The notes beneath the pieces were generated by a model that was not told where the DNA came from, made no database searches, and saw only the letters and a program-made list of their open reading frames with translations. Positions 24,215 to 36,506 of a stretch of DNA of 64,000 nt are shown here, in pieces. The position numbers were made by a program, and so were the translations under genes. The stretch comes from Arachnopeziza araneosa (lineage: Eukaryota; Ascomycota; Leotiomycetes; Helotiales; Arachnopezizaceae): positions 45,140 through 109,139 of the forward strand of contig QYAI01000209.1 of assembly GCA_003988855.1 (NCBI GenBank), read 5' to 3'. The first letter of the stretch is position 1. Every line of letters begins with the position of its first letter.

Positions 24215-25180
24215 TTACAAGGTGTATTTATTAAAGAAATCCATGATAATTGAGGTCGCATTCAAATACGTCCCCTTTGGATTATCATCATTTGGCTCCG
24301 TACTTGGCCAGGAATGGTTGAGTCCGTCAATCAAATAGTGTGTCACAATACCCAACTCTCCAGCTGCACCGCCATACTCGTATTCGAGTACATGGCCATC
24401 ATACAAAGCCGTTGTCTTATTGGTTAATCCGAAACCTTCACGTTTGCTCCATTCTCGCACCCAATGTGGAATTGTGGGAAGACATTCATAGCGTCTCCAC
24501 CCCCCGCTATACTTTATAGTCTTGTCCTTCTTCCCGTGGAATTCCAAAATTGGAATTGGATTTCTGCCTGGCTCGCAATCGATTTGAACTCGCTCCGGAT
24601 CACAGTCATCCTCTGTAACGTTGCTGATATAAAATGCGCCAGATACAGGAGCGAATGCGGCAATTTTGTTCGAGAGAGAAGCATTGCAAGCGAGCAAGTT
24701 GGTGAGGCCACCTCCTTGTGATTTACCCGCAGCATAGATTCGAGAGTCATCTAGGCAGTATGTCTCCGAAAAATTGGATATCATGTCAGATGTGAACCCA
24801 AGATCATCAACATTGTGGGTGTTGGGGTCGCCTTGCCATGAATTATTAGGGCCAATACCTTGTGGGTATACCGCAAAAGCATTAGGGTTGAAATATTCAT
24901 TTGAAAACTGGCTAAGACCTTCCTGTTCAGATGAATTCTTCGTGCGACCATGGAAGGAGAAGATGAGTGGAACCGGGGTGTTGATGTTGTATGTCGAAGG
25001 GATATGAATCAGATATGTTCGAGGTGTTCCGTCTGATTGTGTAAAGTTTACTTGGTGACTTTCTCCTCCAGCAGGAGATTGTTGGGGTGGCAGAGGTTGA
25101 CCGCAACCTGAAGTCTTGCCTGCTAGAGTTGCGCCAGCGAAGGTGGCAAGGGAGAGTAAATAAATCGATTTTGGTGCCAT
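24215..25180 (-). CDS. secreted CE1-type feruloyl esterase / PHB-depolymerase-like
   Basis: A single exon encodes 321 residues. A signal peptide (about 1-20, ending GATLAG) is followed by Cys-containing mature sequence with several N-glycosylation sites. The alpha/beta hydrolase fold shows an oxyanion region FSFHGR (75-80), the nucleophile elbow GKSQGG with Ser154, an acidic residue in EFHGKKDKT and a catalytic His in GLNHSW. Layout and length fit the fungal LpqC/PHB-depolymerase-like CE1 group, which includes feruloyl esterases that free hydroxycinnamates from plant cell walls. An acetyl xylan esterase is an alternative. The nearby GH5 and laccase genes are also secreted polysaccharide- or phenolic-acting enzymes. 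Confidence 0.85.
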   Translation of the reverse strand: MAPKSIYLLSLATFAGATLAGKTSGCGQPLPPQQSPAGGESHQVNFTQSDGTPRTYLIHIPSTYNINTPVPLIFSFHGRTKNSSEQEGLSQFSNEYFNPNAFAVYPQGIGPNNSWQGDPNTHNVDDLGFTSDMISNFSETYCLDDSRIYAAGKSQGGGLTNLLACNASLSNKIAAFAPVSGAFYISNVTEDDCDPERVQIDCEPGRNPIPILEFHGKKDKTIKYSGGWRRYECLPTIPHWVREWSKREGFGLTNKTTALYDGHVLEYEYGGAAGELGIVTHYLIDGLNHSWPSTEPNDDNPKGTYLNATSIIMDFFNKYTL

Positions 25181-26578
25181 GTTTCTCTGGCTGCATAGAT
25201 TTTGTGGAAAGAAATGTAAGCTGAGAAATGAATATTTAATGACAAGAATAGGCTGTTAAATACCCAGGTGCCGATGGCTAAAGCTCAAAGAGCATCAAAG
25301 TCTTAGGATACTGTGTCAAGAAGAAAGTAGCACCATTTTTGTTCTACAGAAGAGGCACCTGAGCAACTAGATGACATATCTTATGCTACGCACTAATCAA
25401 TTGGTGATATCCGCGAGGACGGCGTTGAGAAAAGGGAATCTTACCACCCTACTCGTGTGAGATAAGTCTGACTGAGTCAGATAGCCGGACGGGTAAATCG
25501 AAGCGGACGACTTCGAAACCCTCAAATTTGATAGACGGGTAGAAACTAGATGCATTTCGGTGGTAAACTTTAGCAGTCAACGTTTGTACTACAGAAACTG
25601 CTGAATTATCTAATAATTACGTGATAATCATGAAAGGCATAAAATGATTGAGGATATAGTCTACCTTTAAAAGGGCTTCGAAAACCGCTTCGAAGGAGTT
25701 TAGAATCGCTCAGTTAAGTATAAAAACACCCAAGTGTATAAAAACTAAGACAAAAATTTATTGCTTTATCGTCTTTCAAAGCTCGATTTCAAATAAAATT
25801 CCTAGATAGAATTGTTGAATTTTCAGTGTTGAGCCTCCCCACCGGGGTAACAGCTTATGAACAGACGAGAACCTAGTCTACCAGATCTCAACTTTATCGA
25901 GTTACCAGTAAAATTCACAGCCGTTTTGCATGATGTACGATTGCGAATGCTGGGGCGAAGTCTAGATCCTGAAGATCCTCTGGGCATAGAACCCTGCCAT
26001 ATCTGGGATACTTCAATATCATGCGTGACGATTCATAGCGCCATGTCAGCCTATCATGCACCCAGCTCATAAGTGCTGAGTCGCCTGTTTCAAAGCCATA
26101 TTTATCCTTTAACATTTAAACACCCTTGACTTTCTATTCTTGCCTAAACATTGGCTCTCATGATTCCGCTGACGATCGATCGACTAATGCATTATAATCT
26201 AACGGCAAGAAAGCCGAGCAACAGGTTGCCGAGATAAATTCTAGATGATGTCACATCATTTATATCCTTCGCCAATCGGTAGTATCTCGCCGTAAAAACG
26301 CATGCACTACGATTTGTGGCCCATAATGCAAGGCCCATTGTATGGGTAAGTTAAGAGACCAGGAAAATTATCAAGTATTTTCGAGTGATAGACACTGATT
26401 TGTGTGGAGAAAGAATTAAATGTATCAATATTATTGCGTTGCTTAAATGCGCTTTAGCCTGTGAACAACTACAAGAAAACAAGAACTAGATAATAGGAAC
26501 TGCTTTAAATCCAGTCTCGCACCCTTCTAGATTTTTTGCTTTGCATACCGCTTATTGTGGTTTCCCACTTATTTCATT
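25181..26578. other. intergenic, divergent promoters of esterase and GH5 genes
   Basis: About 1.4 kb, AT-rich, between two divergent secreted-enzyme genes. An AAGT(A/G)TAAAAAC motif occurs twice near 25716-25748. No gene is supported. The 71-codon frame at 25857-26072 has no features. Confidence 0.55.
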
Positions 26579-28062
26579 ATGGTATTGATCCACCGATACT
26601 TTCTTCATCCGACTTTAATAGCAAGTTTGGTTGTTGCCTGGCTACCAAACCACAGACATTTATTTGCCCAGGATCGATTCAACCTCGTGTCTACATCGAA
26701 ATCCAATAATATTACACAGTCTAATAAAGTAAGATGGACAAACTCTCCCAAGATCCGCGGCGTCAATCTTGGCGCTATGTTTATTTTCGAGCCATGGATG
26801 GCAGAGACAGAATGGAGCTCTATGGGCTGTTCGGGTCTGCAATCAGAGTTCGACTGCGTTTCTCATCTCGGCCAACAGAAGGCCAATACTGTCTTTCAGA
26901 GTCATTGGAATACGTGGGTAACACGAAGTGACTTGCAGCAAATGCAAAGTTATGGGTTGAATACTATCAGGGTTCCGGTGGGGTATTGGATGATGGAGGA
27001 ACTCGTTCTAGCAAGTGAGACATTTCCCCAGGGTGGACTAGGTTATTTAGAACGATTATGTGGTTGGGCGAGTGATTTGGGGTTTTATATCATTATAGAC
27101 TTGCATGGAGCGCCCGGAGCTCAGGTTGCTAATAACTCGGATACGGGACATGTAAGCATGAACTCTCTATCCAAGCGCGTTTTCCCCTCAAAACTTGCTT
27201 CATAACCACCCCTTATAGAAACCTACAATCTAGTAAAGGTGTTTCCATTTCGGAAAAGCAAATGAGTGGTAGGGGTCTTGAGTCTTGTGTGCCTTAAGTC
27301 TCTTTTCAAGTAGCGACATTCATGACAGGCGCTGATGTAATATTTGGCGACGTACTAACTAAGATATAGTACGTCTCTACGGCTGGCTTCTATAACAGCT
27401 TGCAGTATTCTCGCGCGGAATCTTTCCTCTCCTGGCTCACTACTCTCATTCACAGCAATTCTGCCTTTCGTAATGTCGGTATGGTCGAAATCATCAACGA
27501 ACCATCTCAATCTGCTCCCTCTTCTATGTTTACAGACTACTATCCTTCCGCATACAAGGCCATTCGCACAGCAGAATCTGTACTCGGTACCTCAATAGCC
27601 GATTCTTTGAATGTGCAAGTTATGAATCCACTATGGGCTCAAAATAACCCTATTCAAAACCTACACGGTACCTTCTCAGTTACTTACGATGACCATCGTT
27701 ATCTCAAATGGGACTCGTCGCTCCAAATTTCGCACTCAGAATATATCTCTAATGCTTGTCACGACTTCCGTGGAACTTCAGATGGCTCTGGTATTTCTAC
27801 TATAGTCGGAGAGTTCAGCATTAGCCCAGCAGATAGTGTGCAATGGACTTCTGGATGGGATCCAAGTACTCAGCAGAAATTCTACAGTACTCTGTTCTCA
27901 GCCATGGTGACGACGTGGGAATTTCAAACCAGCGGATGGATATTCTGGGCCTGGAAAGCGGAGCTTGGAGATTGGAGATGGAGTTATGAGGACGCTGTTG
28001 CTGCTGGAGTGATTCCGAGCAATATTAGAGATGTAGATAGAAATGCTTGCAAAGGCTATTGA
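26579..28062 (+). CDS. secreted GH5 glucanase (exo-1,3 / endo-1,6-beta-glucan type)
   Basis: Exons 26579-27151 and 27370-28062 give 421 residues. The 218-bp intron (GTAAGC...ATATAG) joins NNSDTGH to YVSTAGFYNS in phase. The N-terminus has a hydrophobic secretory signal (residues 8-30). Family motifs are GVNLGAMFIFEPW, NTIRVPVGYW, the acid/base Glu in IINEPS (E235) and the nucleophile Glu in IVGEFS (E339). Fungal proteins of this form and length are annotated as exo-beta-1,3-glucanases or endo-beta-1,6-glucosidases that trim fungal wall glucan. Sequence reading alone does not settle the linkage. The long intron is unusual for the window, and an additional small exon inside it cannot be excluded. 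Confidence 0.85.
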
Positions 28063-31000
28063 GGAGAATTTTTGAAGATTAGGGAGTATTGGCATTGCAA
28101 ATCCGTGTATTCTGGGAAAGGATTTGATGGAATTAGGATACCCAGGAGTTTTGACGTAACCTCCAAAATTTGAACTTGTCAACTCGGCGGAAGTTTACTC
28201 CGCCCAATCTGTATTGGATTCGTTCCAAATTTTGTCATCCGAAGATTGTGAGGACTATGCGGATTTTCATTCCCTGACCGGGGTGAAATCACAAAGACGG
28301 GACTGGGGTTAGGATTACGACAGAGCCCATCCAGCCCAGCTAGGCGTATACCCTTTCTGGCATGCTGGCATCAACATAAACGGCAAAAGGAGGCTTGAAC
28401 AGCTGAGACAAAAATCTGCATCTGAATCTGTGCAACGCGGGAGCACCATGTCTAAATCTGCACCTAGTGGATACGACCCAATACCCAAGGCCATCATCCT
28501 AGTCAGTTGATCAGTATTCTGGCTTACTCAAACATCGGTAATACCAATCAATACGATTTCCTTCGATCGCATCGACCGTGCCGCTTCTATGACTTCGACT
28601 CTTGATTCGGGTGTCTTGAATCGGCGAAATGTTTAGACGAAATATCCCAGCTTACGTCCGAAAGTTCTGGTTCTGTGTTGAATTTGGTGATGTTCCAAAA
28701 CACGCCACTAATATGGCCAAAGCGTCAAGTACCCCGATTGGCTCGGCAACGCGAACGGGCTGCTGGGAACTTGAAGCTCGAAATATCTAGTCGTCCAAGC
28801 TTCGTATTTCGTTACCATTTTATCTGGACACTATTCAAGGGGGCATTTACAGCTTCACTGTAGCTTTACCGCTGTATGCTTGAGTAATTCTTACTCCGGA
28901 AATACCTAATTCATTTACGTGTAATCTCTAATGCAGAACCTATATAAAACAAAATATCATAAAAGACGTGTAACATTATCACGTTTCACCGTGACCTATA
29001 ACTCAATATATAACACGTGTTTTAGAATTCGACTATCAAACAAAACTACCGGCTACCTTCTACTATTAAAGTCGTGTCACTTGTCCAACGTCAAGAGCAA
29101 AAAGGCGCCTAAATGCATAGGGAAGAATACTGCAAGCAAGAATAACGACTTTTGTTAATAAAACCTCCCCTGGCTTTTTGCTCTTTGCTCAGTTAGTTAG
29201 CAAGTATCACGTTAAGATTATACTTCGAATATACATCCTTGCCTTCGTGATGAAAACAGCGGTGATACTTTACCTAATTCTTGTATAACGTCACACAGAA
29301 CGGTAACATTATTTTACAAGAAGAGTTGTCAGCAGTATTCTCTTCGGCGACGAAGTCTTGGCAGGTACCGTATACTGCATTGTCACCAGATCGAATCTCT
29401 AAACCCTGGTGAACTCATCGTTTCATCTCCTTCGTCGTAGCCAATAATATGGTTAACATGGAATAACGAGGAATCTGTGAAGATATGTGAGTTTAGCGGT
29501 ATCCGAGAAGAGATGTTCTGGAACTTTCAATTCCAAATCTAAAGTTTATTCTTAGCGCACTCGACTATCAGACGTTGCCGAGTGAACTTTTCCAACAAGT
29601 GTAAAATAGGAGCAAAATGCTCCTCATGACCCTCAATCTCCACATCCAAGTGCTTCGTGACGCAAAACGAACGCAAAGATCTTGATGTAAGCGCAAGAAA
29701 TCTGACAGCTTTCTTACCAATTGAACAGACTATTCAAACGAGGATCGACCCAAAGACTCGTATTGCCAAACCTGGCCAACTGTGGTATCTGTTCCGATAA
29801 GTTTCTCAGTCCGCGGCGGAAGCGCCATTTAGACGCTTAGCAGGTCGTCTGCCGTTCCAGGGTTGCCAAATAGGCTTCCCATTCCCGCAGACGGGAGCAC
29901 CAATGCAAAGTTGTCGGGAAGATATTTTTGGCTCGTTCCTAAGAACCACAACGAGAACGAAGAGAGATAAGGCACTTCCCACTGGGTAGACCTTGCCGCG
30001 CCGAGACTGTGTAATCCTAGGACCTGCCCACACTCAGCACGTAAAAGATCAGATGATAGCAATGCCCAGGTGGAAGATGCCTAAATCTTATGCATCGCAC
30101 AAGGAGGCCTGTTCTCGTAAGCTAGACATTCGATCTGAATCGGGGTCTTGGCATCAACGAGAGCTCGTCCCTCATGATCTTGCAGCTCTTCCCGCTCTCC
30201 TTCACATCCCATAAGCCACGTTCAAGTATGTTTTGAAACTTTCATATACTATGCCTTAAATGAGGATTTTTACTGAAGATGTGCATGAGGGATAGAGCAA
30301 GTTTTCTTGATCCGTTTAGCGACAAGCACGCTTCCAAATCCCTCAATGCAAGGGCGGTTAAGCGGTTCCGTTTCTTAGGCCGCAACCATGTATACTTACA
30401 AGGATTCTGATTTGTGAGTTTATCTGGTGGCTTGATGGGGCAAGCGCAGGAAATATCTCCTAGAGCGCCATCCATACCGCTCGATGTATGCCACGTTACT
30501 CCGATTGCCTACGTCGTACAGAGAAATGTCCGGTTCCACCTGTCTTAAATACGAGCTATCTCTGCGCACGTCATGAAAGAGAGTCTGATCTCCGGTCTTA
30601 CACCAAGGATTGTCTGGGGTTTCTGACTGGGGTTATTGTCCGGGGTTATTGTCCAGGATCGTGGTCCAGGGTTTTGCAGGAGTTAGCGGCCTATTCAAAT
30701 CTTGATTTGCTGACCTCTGATCTGTGGGTGAGGCTGAGAACAACGTGGGTGTGGCGCTTGATCATTTTGGACGGGGGTGAAATCAACGGGGATTGATTGG
30801 CAAGTTTATTTTGGGTATCATGTCATCGACGTGTTGGTGTACCTGCAGCCACACCCACTTAAGATGTAACCCTCTTGGATCATCTATCGGCAATTGATTT
30901 TGGGCGGAGATACCTTTTTAAACGTCAAGATTGGTTATCTCCTGTTTTTTGGTCAAAGATATATCTACTAGTGCAAACGATGCTTTTGATGGATTGCAGG

Positions 31001-31631
31001 TTAAACGTAACCTGGCGGGTAAGAATATAAGGTCAAAACACTGTTCTTCATATCCATAAGGCGGTGCCGAGAGTGAAACTCGCCCATGAGCCAGCTTACT
31101 GGGACAATACAAATGAATACTTTCTTTAGGCTGAAAGGCTGCGTTCAAGTTCACTGGGATACAATAGGAGGTTACCAAACTTTATTCATCCAAATCTAGA
31201 TTCCATGTCAGTGTTCGGAACTGGAGGGGGTCCGCACATCTTCACACTTCCACTTTGGATTATCTTGAGCTGGTATAGCCGTGCCAGCCGTGTCAAATGT
31301 GCCGTGGGAACAAATATTGGGATAAAATATTGAAATGGAATCGAGTTCTGCAGGAAGTAGGGATGGCGACAACTCCGCCATTGCCGGCATTGTCCTTGGC
31401 TCGTTCCTCCTCAGGGCATCAAATCCTCCGGCCTCCACACCAAAGACGCCAACTCCGGATTTGGTGCATCAACGGGAAGACACACGAACCGCAGTTTACT
31501 GTCATTTTGGTACCGAATGGGAGACGGCAACATCTTCCTTACCAAAGGCTGAAGTGGCTTAGTGCTAGAGACTGCACTGCTCCTGACAAAGATTCTAATC
31601 CACGAAGAACTGAAGTCCGCCTCAGAAACTC
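28063..31631. other. 3.6-kb gene-free region before the laccase
   Basis: Only short, featureless frames on both strands. The part at 28880-29320 is strongly AT-rich with scattered stops and could be eroded mobile-element sequence; 29560-30480 has more balanced composition. I recognise no protein family, LTR pair or terminal inverted repeat. The last few hundred bases should contain the laccase promoter. Confidence 0.5.
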
Positions 31632-31640
31632 TATATAAAG
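31632..31640 (+). promoter_or_regulatory. TATA box of the laccase gene
   Basis: TATATAAAG lies about 100 bp before the laccase ATG, a normal spacing for a fungal TATA promoter. It is followed by a pyrimidine- and A-rich leader. Confidence 0.65.
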
Positions 31641-31738
31641 ACCCATCGAACGTCAACATTTATTTCAAACCAAACCAGTCAGTTCTATCTCTTTACAATC
31701 AATTCTCATTCATTCTTTTCTCTTGAAACTTGTTCACA

Positions 31739-33735
31739 ATGTGGAAGTCTCACCTCCTTCAAGGCTTGGTGTCAGCCTTTTTGCTTGCTAAAACAGCTCT
31801 CGCCGCCCCTACTTGCAACACCCCGACTAATCGAGCATGTTGGAACCCGGGATTCAATATTTCCACAGACTATGAACTGTCTGTTCCAAATATCAACACG
31901 GTTACCAGACATGTAAGAGTCATCACGTGATAAGTCATCTGTAGCCACTGACTAGCCTAGTACACGCTCGTTCTTACTGAAGTTGACAACTATGTTGGGA
32001 AAGATGGCCAGACAAAGCAGAAAGCTATGTTGATCAATGGCAGCTTCCCTGGTCCTGTCCTTACTGCCGGTGAGTCTTGTTGGACACGTTTTCCCTTCTC
32101 TTATGCTAACTCAAATAGATTGGGGTGACACTTTTTCTATCACGGTCGTTAACAATCTTCGTACTAACGGGTAAAAATTACTATCTTTTGAATTGCCGGA
32201 GACTGATGTGGATAGAACTTCAACTCACTGGCATGGAATTCGCCAACTTCATAACGCTATCAATGACGGCGCGAATGGCATTACTGAATGTCCTATCCCA
32301 CCCGGACATTCCAAGACTTACACCTTTTTGGCTGAGCAGTATGGCACAACTTGGTATCACTCTCACACCAGCTCGCAGTACGCGTATGGTGTAACAGGAT
32401 CCATCGTGATCAATGGCCCAGCCTCACTACCTTACGACATCGATCTTGGAGTTTTCCCCATATCTGATTGGTACCTCCAGGACGCCACACAAATTCAAGA
32501 GAGAATTACCGATTCTCAAACCGGAGCTCCTCCACCAAGTGACAACCTTTTATTCAATGGAACAAATATCGATCCTGCGAATAACGCCAAGGGTGCCTAT
32601 GCCAAAGTTACTTTGACCTCAGGGAAACGCCATCTGTTGCGTTTGATTAACCCGTCTGTTGAGAACACCTACACTGTATCCCTCGTCGGTCATCAATTCA
32701 CGGTGGTTGAGACCGATTTCGTCCCGGTTGACGCTTTCACAACTAGCTCTATCTTCCTAGGTGTTGGTCAGCGATACGATGTAACCATTGATGCTAGTCA
32801 AGCCGTAGGAAATTACTGGTTCAACGTCACCTACTCTGGCACAGGTGCTTGTGGTTCTTCCGTTAATCCACATCCCGCCGCTATTTTCACCTATAATGGA
32901 GCTCCAAATGCACTACCAACCAATCAAGGCACCGCACCAGCAGATTCCCTGTGCTCTGATATTCATCAATATGTTCCAGTCGTTCCTCGAGTCGCTCCTT
33001 TGACAAACTTCTCGCCAGTCAACAACGATCTCCTCGTGAGCTTGGAAACTCCTGGCACCAACAATGTGTCTCAAGTTGCATGGAAAGTCAATGGTTCCGC
33101 AATGCGTGTGAACTGGGCAAAACCTACTTTGGAATACGTTCGAGAGGGAATTGCCACCTTGCCAACAAACGAGAATGTGCTTTCACTTCCAAATGCCAAT
33201 GAGGTAAGCCACTTCATCCGTTCGAGTTATTGGTGAAAATACTAAATTCTTCTCAGTGGAGCGTCTGGCTTATTCAAAATGAAACCCCAATTCCTGTAAG
33301 TATTTTCTTGTCAATCAAGAGTAAAACTAACCAAAATTTCAGCATCCTATGCATCTTCACGGACATGATTTCCTGGTCTTGGGATCATCTGCTCCTCTTG
33401 CCAACCCATTCGCAGTGACTGCATTGATCCCTTTCAGTCCAGCAAATGATACTTCCAAACTCAACACGAATAATCCAACAAGAAGAGATGTCACCATGTT
33501 GCCCAGCTGGGGATGGCTAGTTGTAGCCTTTAAGACTGACAACCCAGGTGCTTGGCTGTTCCATTGCCACATCGCCTGGCACGTTTCAGAAGGCCTCAGT
33601 GTCCAGTTTCTCGAGCAAGCAAACAAAATAGCCTCGACAATGGATCTCAATGCCATTGTGCCTAACTGCAATGCCTGGAACGCATACACGCCTACCGATC
33701 CCTTCCAGCCCGTCCAGATCGATTCTGGAATTTAA
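31739..33735 (+). CDS. secreted laccase (multicopper oxidase)
   Basis: Six exons: 31739-31912, 31961-32069, 32119-32170, 32216-33203, 33257-33295 and 33343-33735. Introns are 45-53 bp with consistent phases, giving 584 residues. The signal peptide (1-22, ending ALAAP) precedes a typical ascomycete N-terminus with paired Cys. All four copper motifs are present: HWHG, WYHSH, HPMHLHGHDF and HCHIAWHVSEGL (axial position Leu). The protein ends in DSGI, matching the C-terminal plug (DSGL/V/I) that fits the solvent channel of ascomycete laccases. It should oxidise phenols and reduce O2 to water outside the cell, in lignin/phenolic turnover or pigment formation. Exon 5 is only 39 bp. Confidence 0.96.
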
Positions 33736-34571
33736 GTGATCGGTTGGAATTGGAAGTGGAGAGGGATTTTGACTTGATATGTGGACTGTAAAACGTTTGT
33801 ATCTTTCTTTGGGTACTCGGATTCTTCTTCACTTCTTTCTCGGTCGATTTCAAAATTGATTAGAGTGATTACTTTGTGATTGTTGGTTGACGGAGGCTGA
33901 GCTTTGAAAAGGATACACATGATTGATTTGGGATGTTGGAGTTCGCATTTTCTGCATTTCTTGCATTTTCTGCATTGTAACAATAGCTCAACTGAAACGA
34001 AATTGTTTCTTCGCATGTGTTCCCTACAATGATCTTGCAGTGAGGTTGAGTTTGAACAAGCACATTCGACTGAAAGGATACGCACAGCCAATAGGTCGCG
34101 CAAAAGATGCGAAGATGAAATAAAACGCGTCATCCTTAAGTCAGCCTCAACTTGAAGCGTTATTCAACAGACGTTCGAAGTATATTGCAATGGTGTGTCA
34201 TTCGCAGAAGAACCTACTTGGAATTAAGGAGTGCAGAACAGAATCCAAGTTGTCATTGGGGGAAATCACGTGACAAAAAACAGGATTTCAATTCTTTTTT
34301 TAAAATACTTATGCACAAGTAAGCTGTAATAGGAACGGGTCGCCATGACGGCGGATTGTTCAAATTTATCTCTTCGGGATTCTGCGGATGTCGATCTTGA
34401 TGAAAGAGTCCAACTTCCTGCTGGTGGGGATGCTTGGGATAACGTAATCCGTTTAAAGTTGCCCGTCTCAATTGTCATCAATCTGATTCCACGGCCAGCT
34501 TCACAGACAAGGCAACACATCTTCAGCGCTTCATCTCCGTCCTCATCCTCCCTCAACAAAACACTGTCACG
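33736..34571. other. intergenic region, no gene supported
   Basis: About 840 bp. A short repeat of CATTTTCTGCATT / CATTTCTTGCATT units occupies about 33945-33978. Nothing else is recognised. Confidence 0.6.
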
Positions 34572-35267
34572 ATGGCGCATATTTCAGGAGTTGGTGCCTT
34601 CTTCATCATTGTACTATTCTTAATCGTATTGGGAGCTGCTGGTTGGATAGTCTACACGCATCTACGAGCTCGAAGGTTGGGTCTTCCCCAGCCGACACTC
34701 TCCTCCTACAATCCATTCCGAAGCTCCGAAAATTATGGCGCTCCAGGCCCGGCTCAGGGTGGGATTGTAGGATGGGTTAATGATAAAGTCCGCGCATTCA
34801 AGAATCGTAATAATCGGTCCGCTGGAGGAGCGTACGAAGAACCGCTGAGCAGCAACGTGCGTGGCAGAGCGAACAATCGAGGCTTTGGTCCCCTGGATCC
34901 AGATGATGCATGGGATGCGCGAGTTGGAACGGAGGCAGACTCATATGGTCCAGGAGGATACTATGAAGAGCAGGAATTAGGCCTACACCCACCTCCTGCT
35001 ACTTCTGCGCCTACAGCTTACGCAGGCACTCGCAGCAGAGATCCCGAGCCATATATTGGTGGTAGCCAAGCTGGCTTGGACAGAAGATATAATGAGGAGA
35101 TGGGAAGGAGACCAGAGAATCCATTTGGTGATGCCGCGGAACCCAGCAATGTCAGTTTGCGAGGAGTTAGCCCACGGCCAGTTCTTGACACAACGAAGGG
35201 CCACAAGTCGCATGACAGTGCTGATAGTCCAACTGAGAGACGGTCAATGTTTCACGAGAATATGTAG
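34572..35267 (+). CDS. single-pass membrane protein, fungal-specific
   Basis: A single exon encodes 231 residues. Residues 5-28 form one strong membrane segment (GAFFIIVLFLIVLGAAGWIV), followed by a basic stop-transfer sequence (LRARRLGLP). The remaining 200 residues are polar, rich in Gly, Pro, Arg, Asn and Tyr, probably disordered and cytosolic. The pattern TLSSYNPF followed by KNRNNRSAGGAYE recalls a conserved Pezizomycotina protein of unknown role that databases sometimes label acid phosphatase-like. No phosphatase motif is present, so I would not use that name. The gene lies between the laccase and the inositol phosphatase, all on the + strand. Confidence 0.7.
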   Translation: MAHISGVGAFFIIVLFLIVLGAAGWIVYTHLRARRLGLPQPTLSSYNPFRSSENYGAPGPAQGGIVGWVNDKVRAFKNRNNRSAGGAYEEPLSSNVRGRANNRGFGPLDPDDAWDARVGTEADSYGPGGYYEEQELGLHPPPATSAPTAYAGTRSRDPEPYIGGSQAGLDRRYNEEMGRRPENPFGDAAEPSNVSLRGVSPRPVLDTTKGHKSHDSADSPTERRSMFHENM

Positions 35268-35574
35268 TTATGCTTTATGAGAAGGCGGCGTTTGGGAAAA
35301 GCAGGTTCTGTTCTGTACAAGCTTCGAAAGCTTCAAATATCATTCGATGGTAGAGAATCAGGCAGCATTGGCTTACATATGGACACTCGACCAAGATATG
35401 AAAAGGCTTCTTGATTTCCAATTCTCCATTACCACTCTCACCAGAGAGCCTTGCACGTGATGATAGCAGGTTATCAGCGCTATTCCCCACTTTCCCACCT
35501 CTCGAGCTTGTTTCAACTTCATAAGTGACTTTATTGCTTTAGGAAATCTTTTATTAGATCACATTCTTCCAATA
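35268..35574. other. short intergenic region
   Basis: About 300 bp between two + strand genes. No element is recognised. Confidence 0.6.
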
Positions 35575-36506
35575 ATGGCAAGTATCAATCTTCAGGAGAT
35601 TCATGATCTCCTCGTTAGCGTAGCCTACGAAGCTGGGGAAATGATGCTATCTGCAAAACCATCACATACTTCGTCCGGAACCAAAAAGAACTGTATTTCT
35701 GTATCAATCACACCCCAAGCCCTACTGATGTCTCTCTAGCTGCAGACCTTGTAACAGAGACTGATAAAGCCGTGGAGAAACACGTCTCTACCCGACTTCT
35801 CGCCTCTTACCCTACCATCCAATTTATTGGTGAAGAGACATACTTCCCTGGCCAGAAGCTTACAGATAGTCCAACATTCATTGTTGATCCTATCGATGGC
35901 ACAACAAACTTTATCCACAACTTTCCAGCTTATTGTATCTCTCTTGGGCTCGCAGTCGGAAGGACGCCAGCAGTAGGCGTCATATATAATCCAGTACTTG
36001 ATGAATTATACACCGGGGTCAGAGGACGAGGATCCTACAAATCAAAAGGTGGAGTGAAAGAGAAACTTCCACTGAGGGAGCCAGAGCCGCTGCATGATCT
36101 ATCTACTTGCTTGATTGCCGCAGAGTGGGGTTATGATCGGACTGGCGTAAATTTTGAACTGAAGAAGAAGGTTTTTGCAAAACTCGCAGCAAGCAAAGAA
36201 GATGGTGGCGCTATGGTACACTCAATTCGCTGTTTGGGTTCCTCAGCCCTCAATATAATATCGGTTGCCACTGGCCAAATGGACATATTCTGGGAAGGGG
36301 GTTCCTGGGCCTGGGATGTTTGTGCTGCATGGTGTATTCTAACTGAAGCTGGAGGTATTATGGCCGGTGGTAACCCGGGAGACTGGGAATGCGAGATGGA
36401 AGGGAGAAAATACCTCGCAATTCGAGGTGCATCTAGTGGACAGAAGCAGATTGTGGAGGAGATGTGGGGGGTCATAGGTAATGGAAGAATGGAGTATGAA
36501 AGCTGA
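35575..36506 (+). CDS. inositol monophosphatase family enzyme
   Basis: Exons 35575-35692 and 35740-36506, separated by a 47-bp intron, give 294 residues. Signature 1 (IVDPIDGTTNF, residues 87-97) and an upstream metal-binding EE (FIGEET) are intact. Signature 2 (WAWDVCAAWCILTEAGG) supplies the third metal Asp. The enzyme should hydrolyse myo-inositol-1-phosphate or a related sugar phosphate with Mg2+. The fungal quinate-cluster protein QutG belongs to the same family, but no quinate genes are nearby, so general inositol recycling is the simpler reading. Confidence 0.9.
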
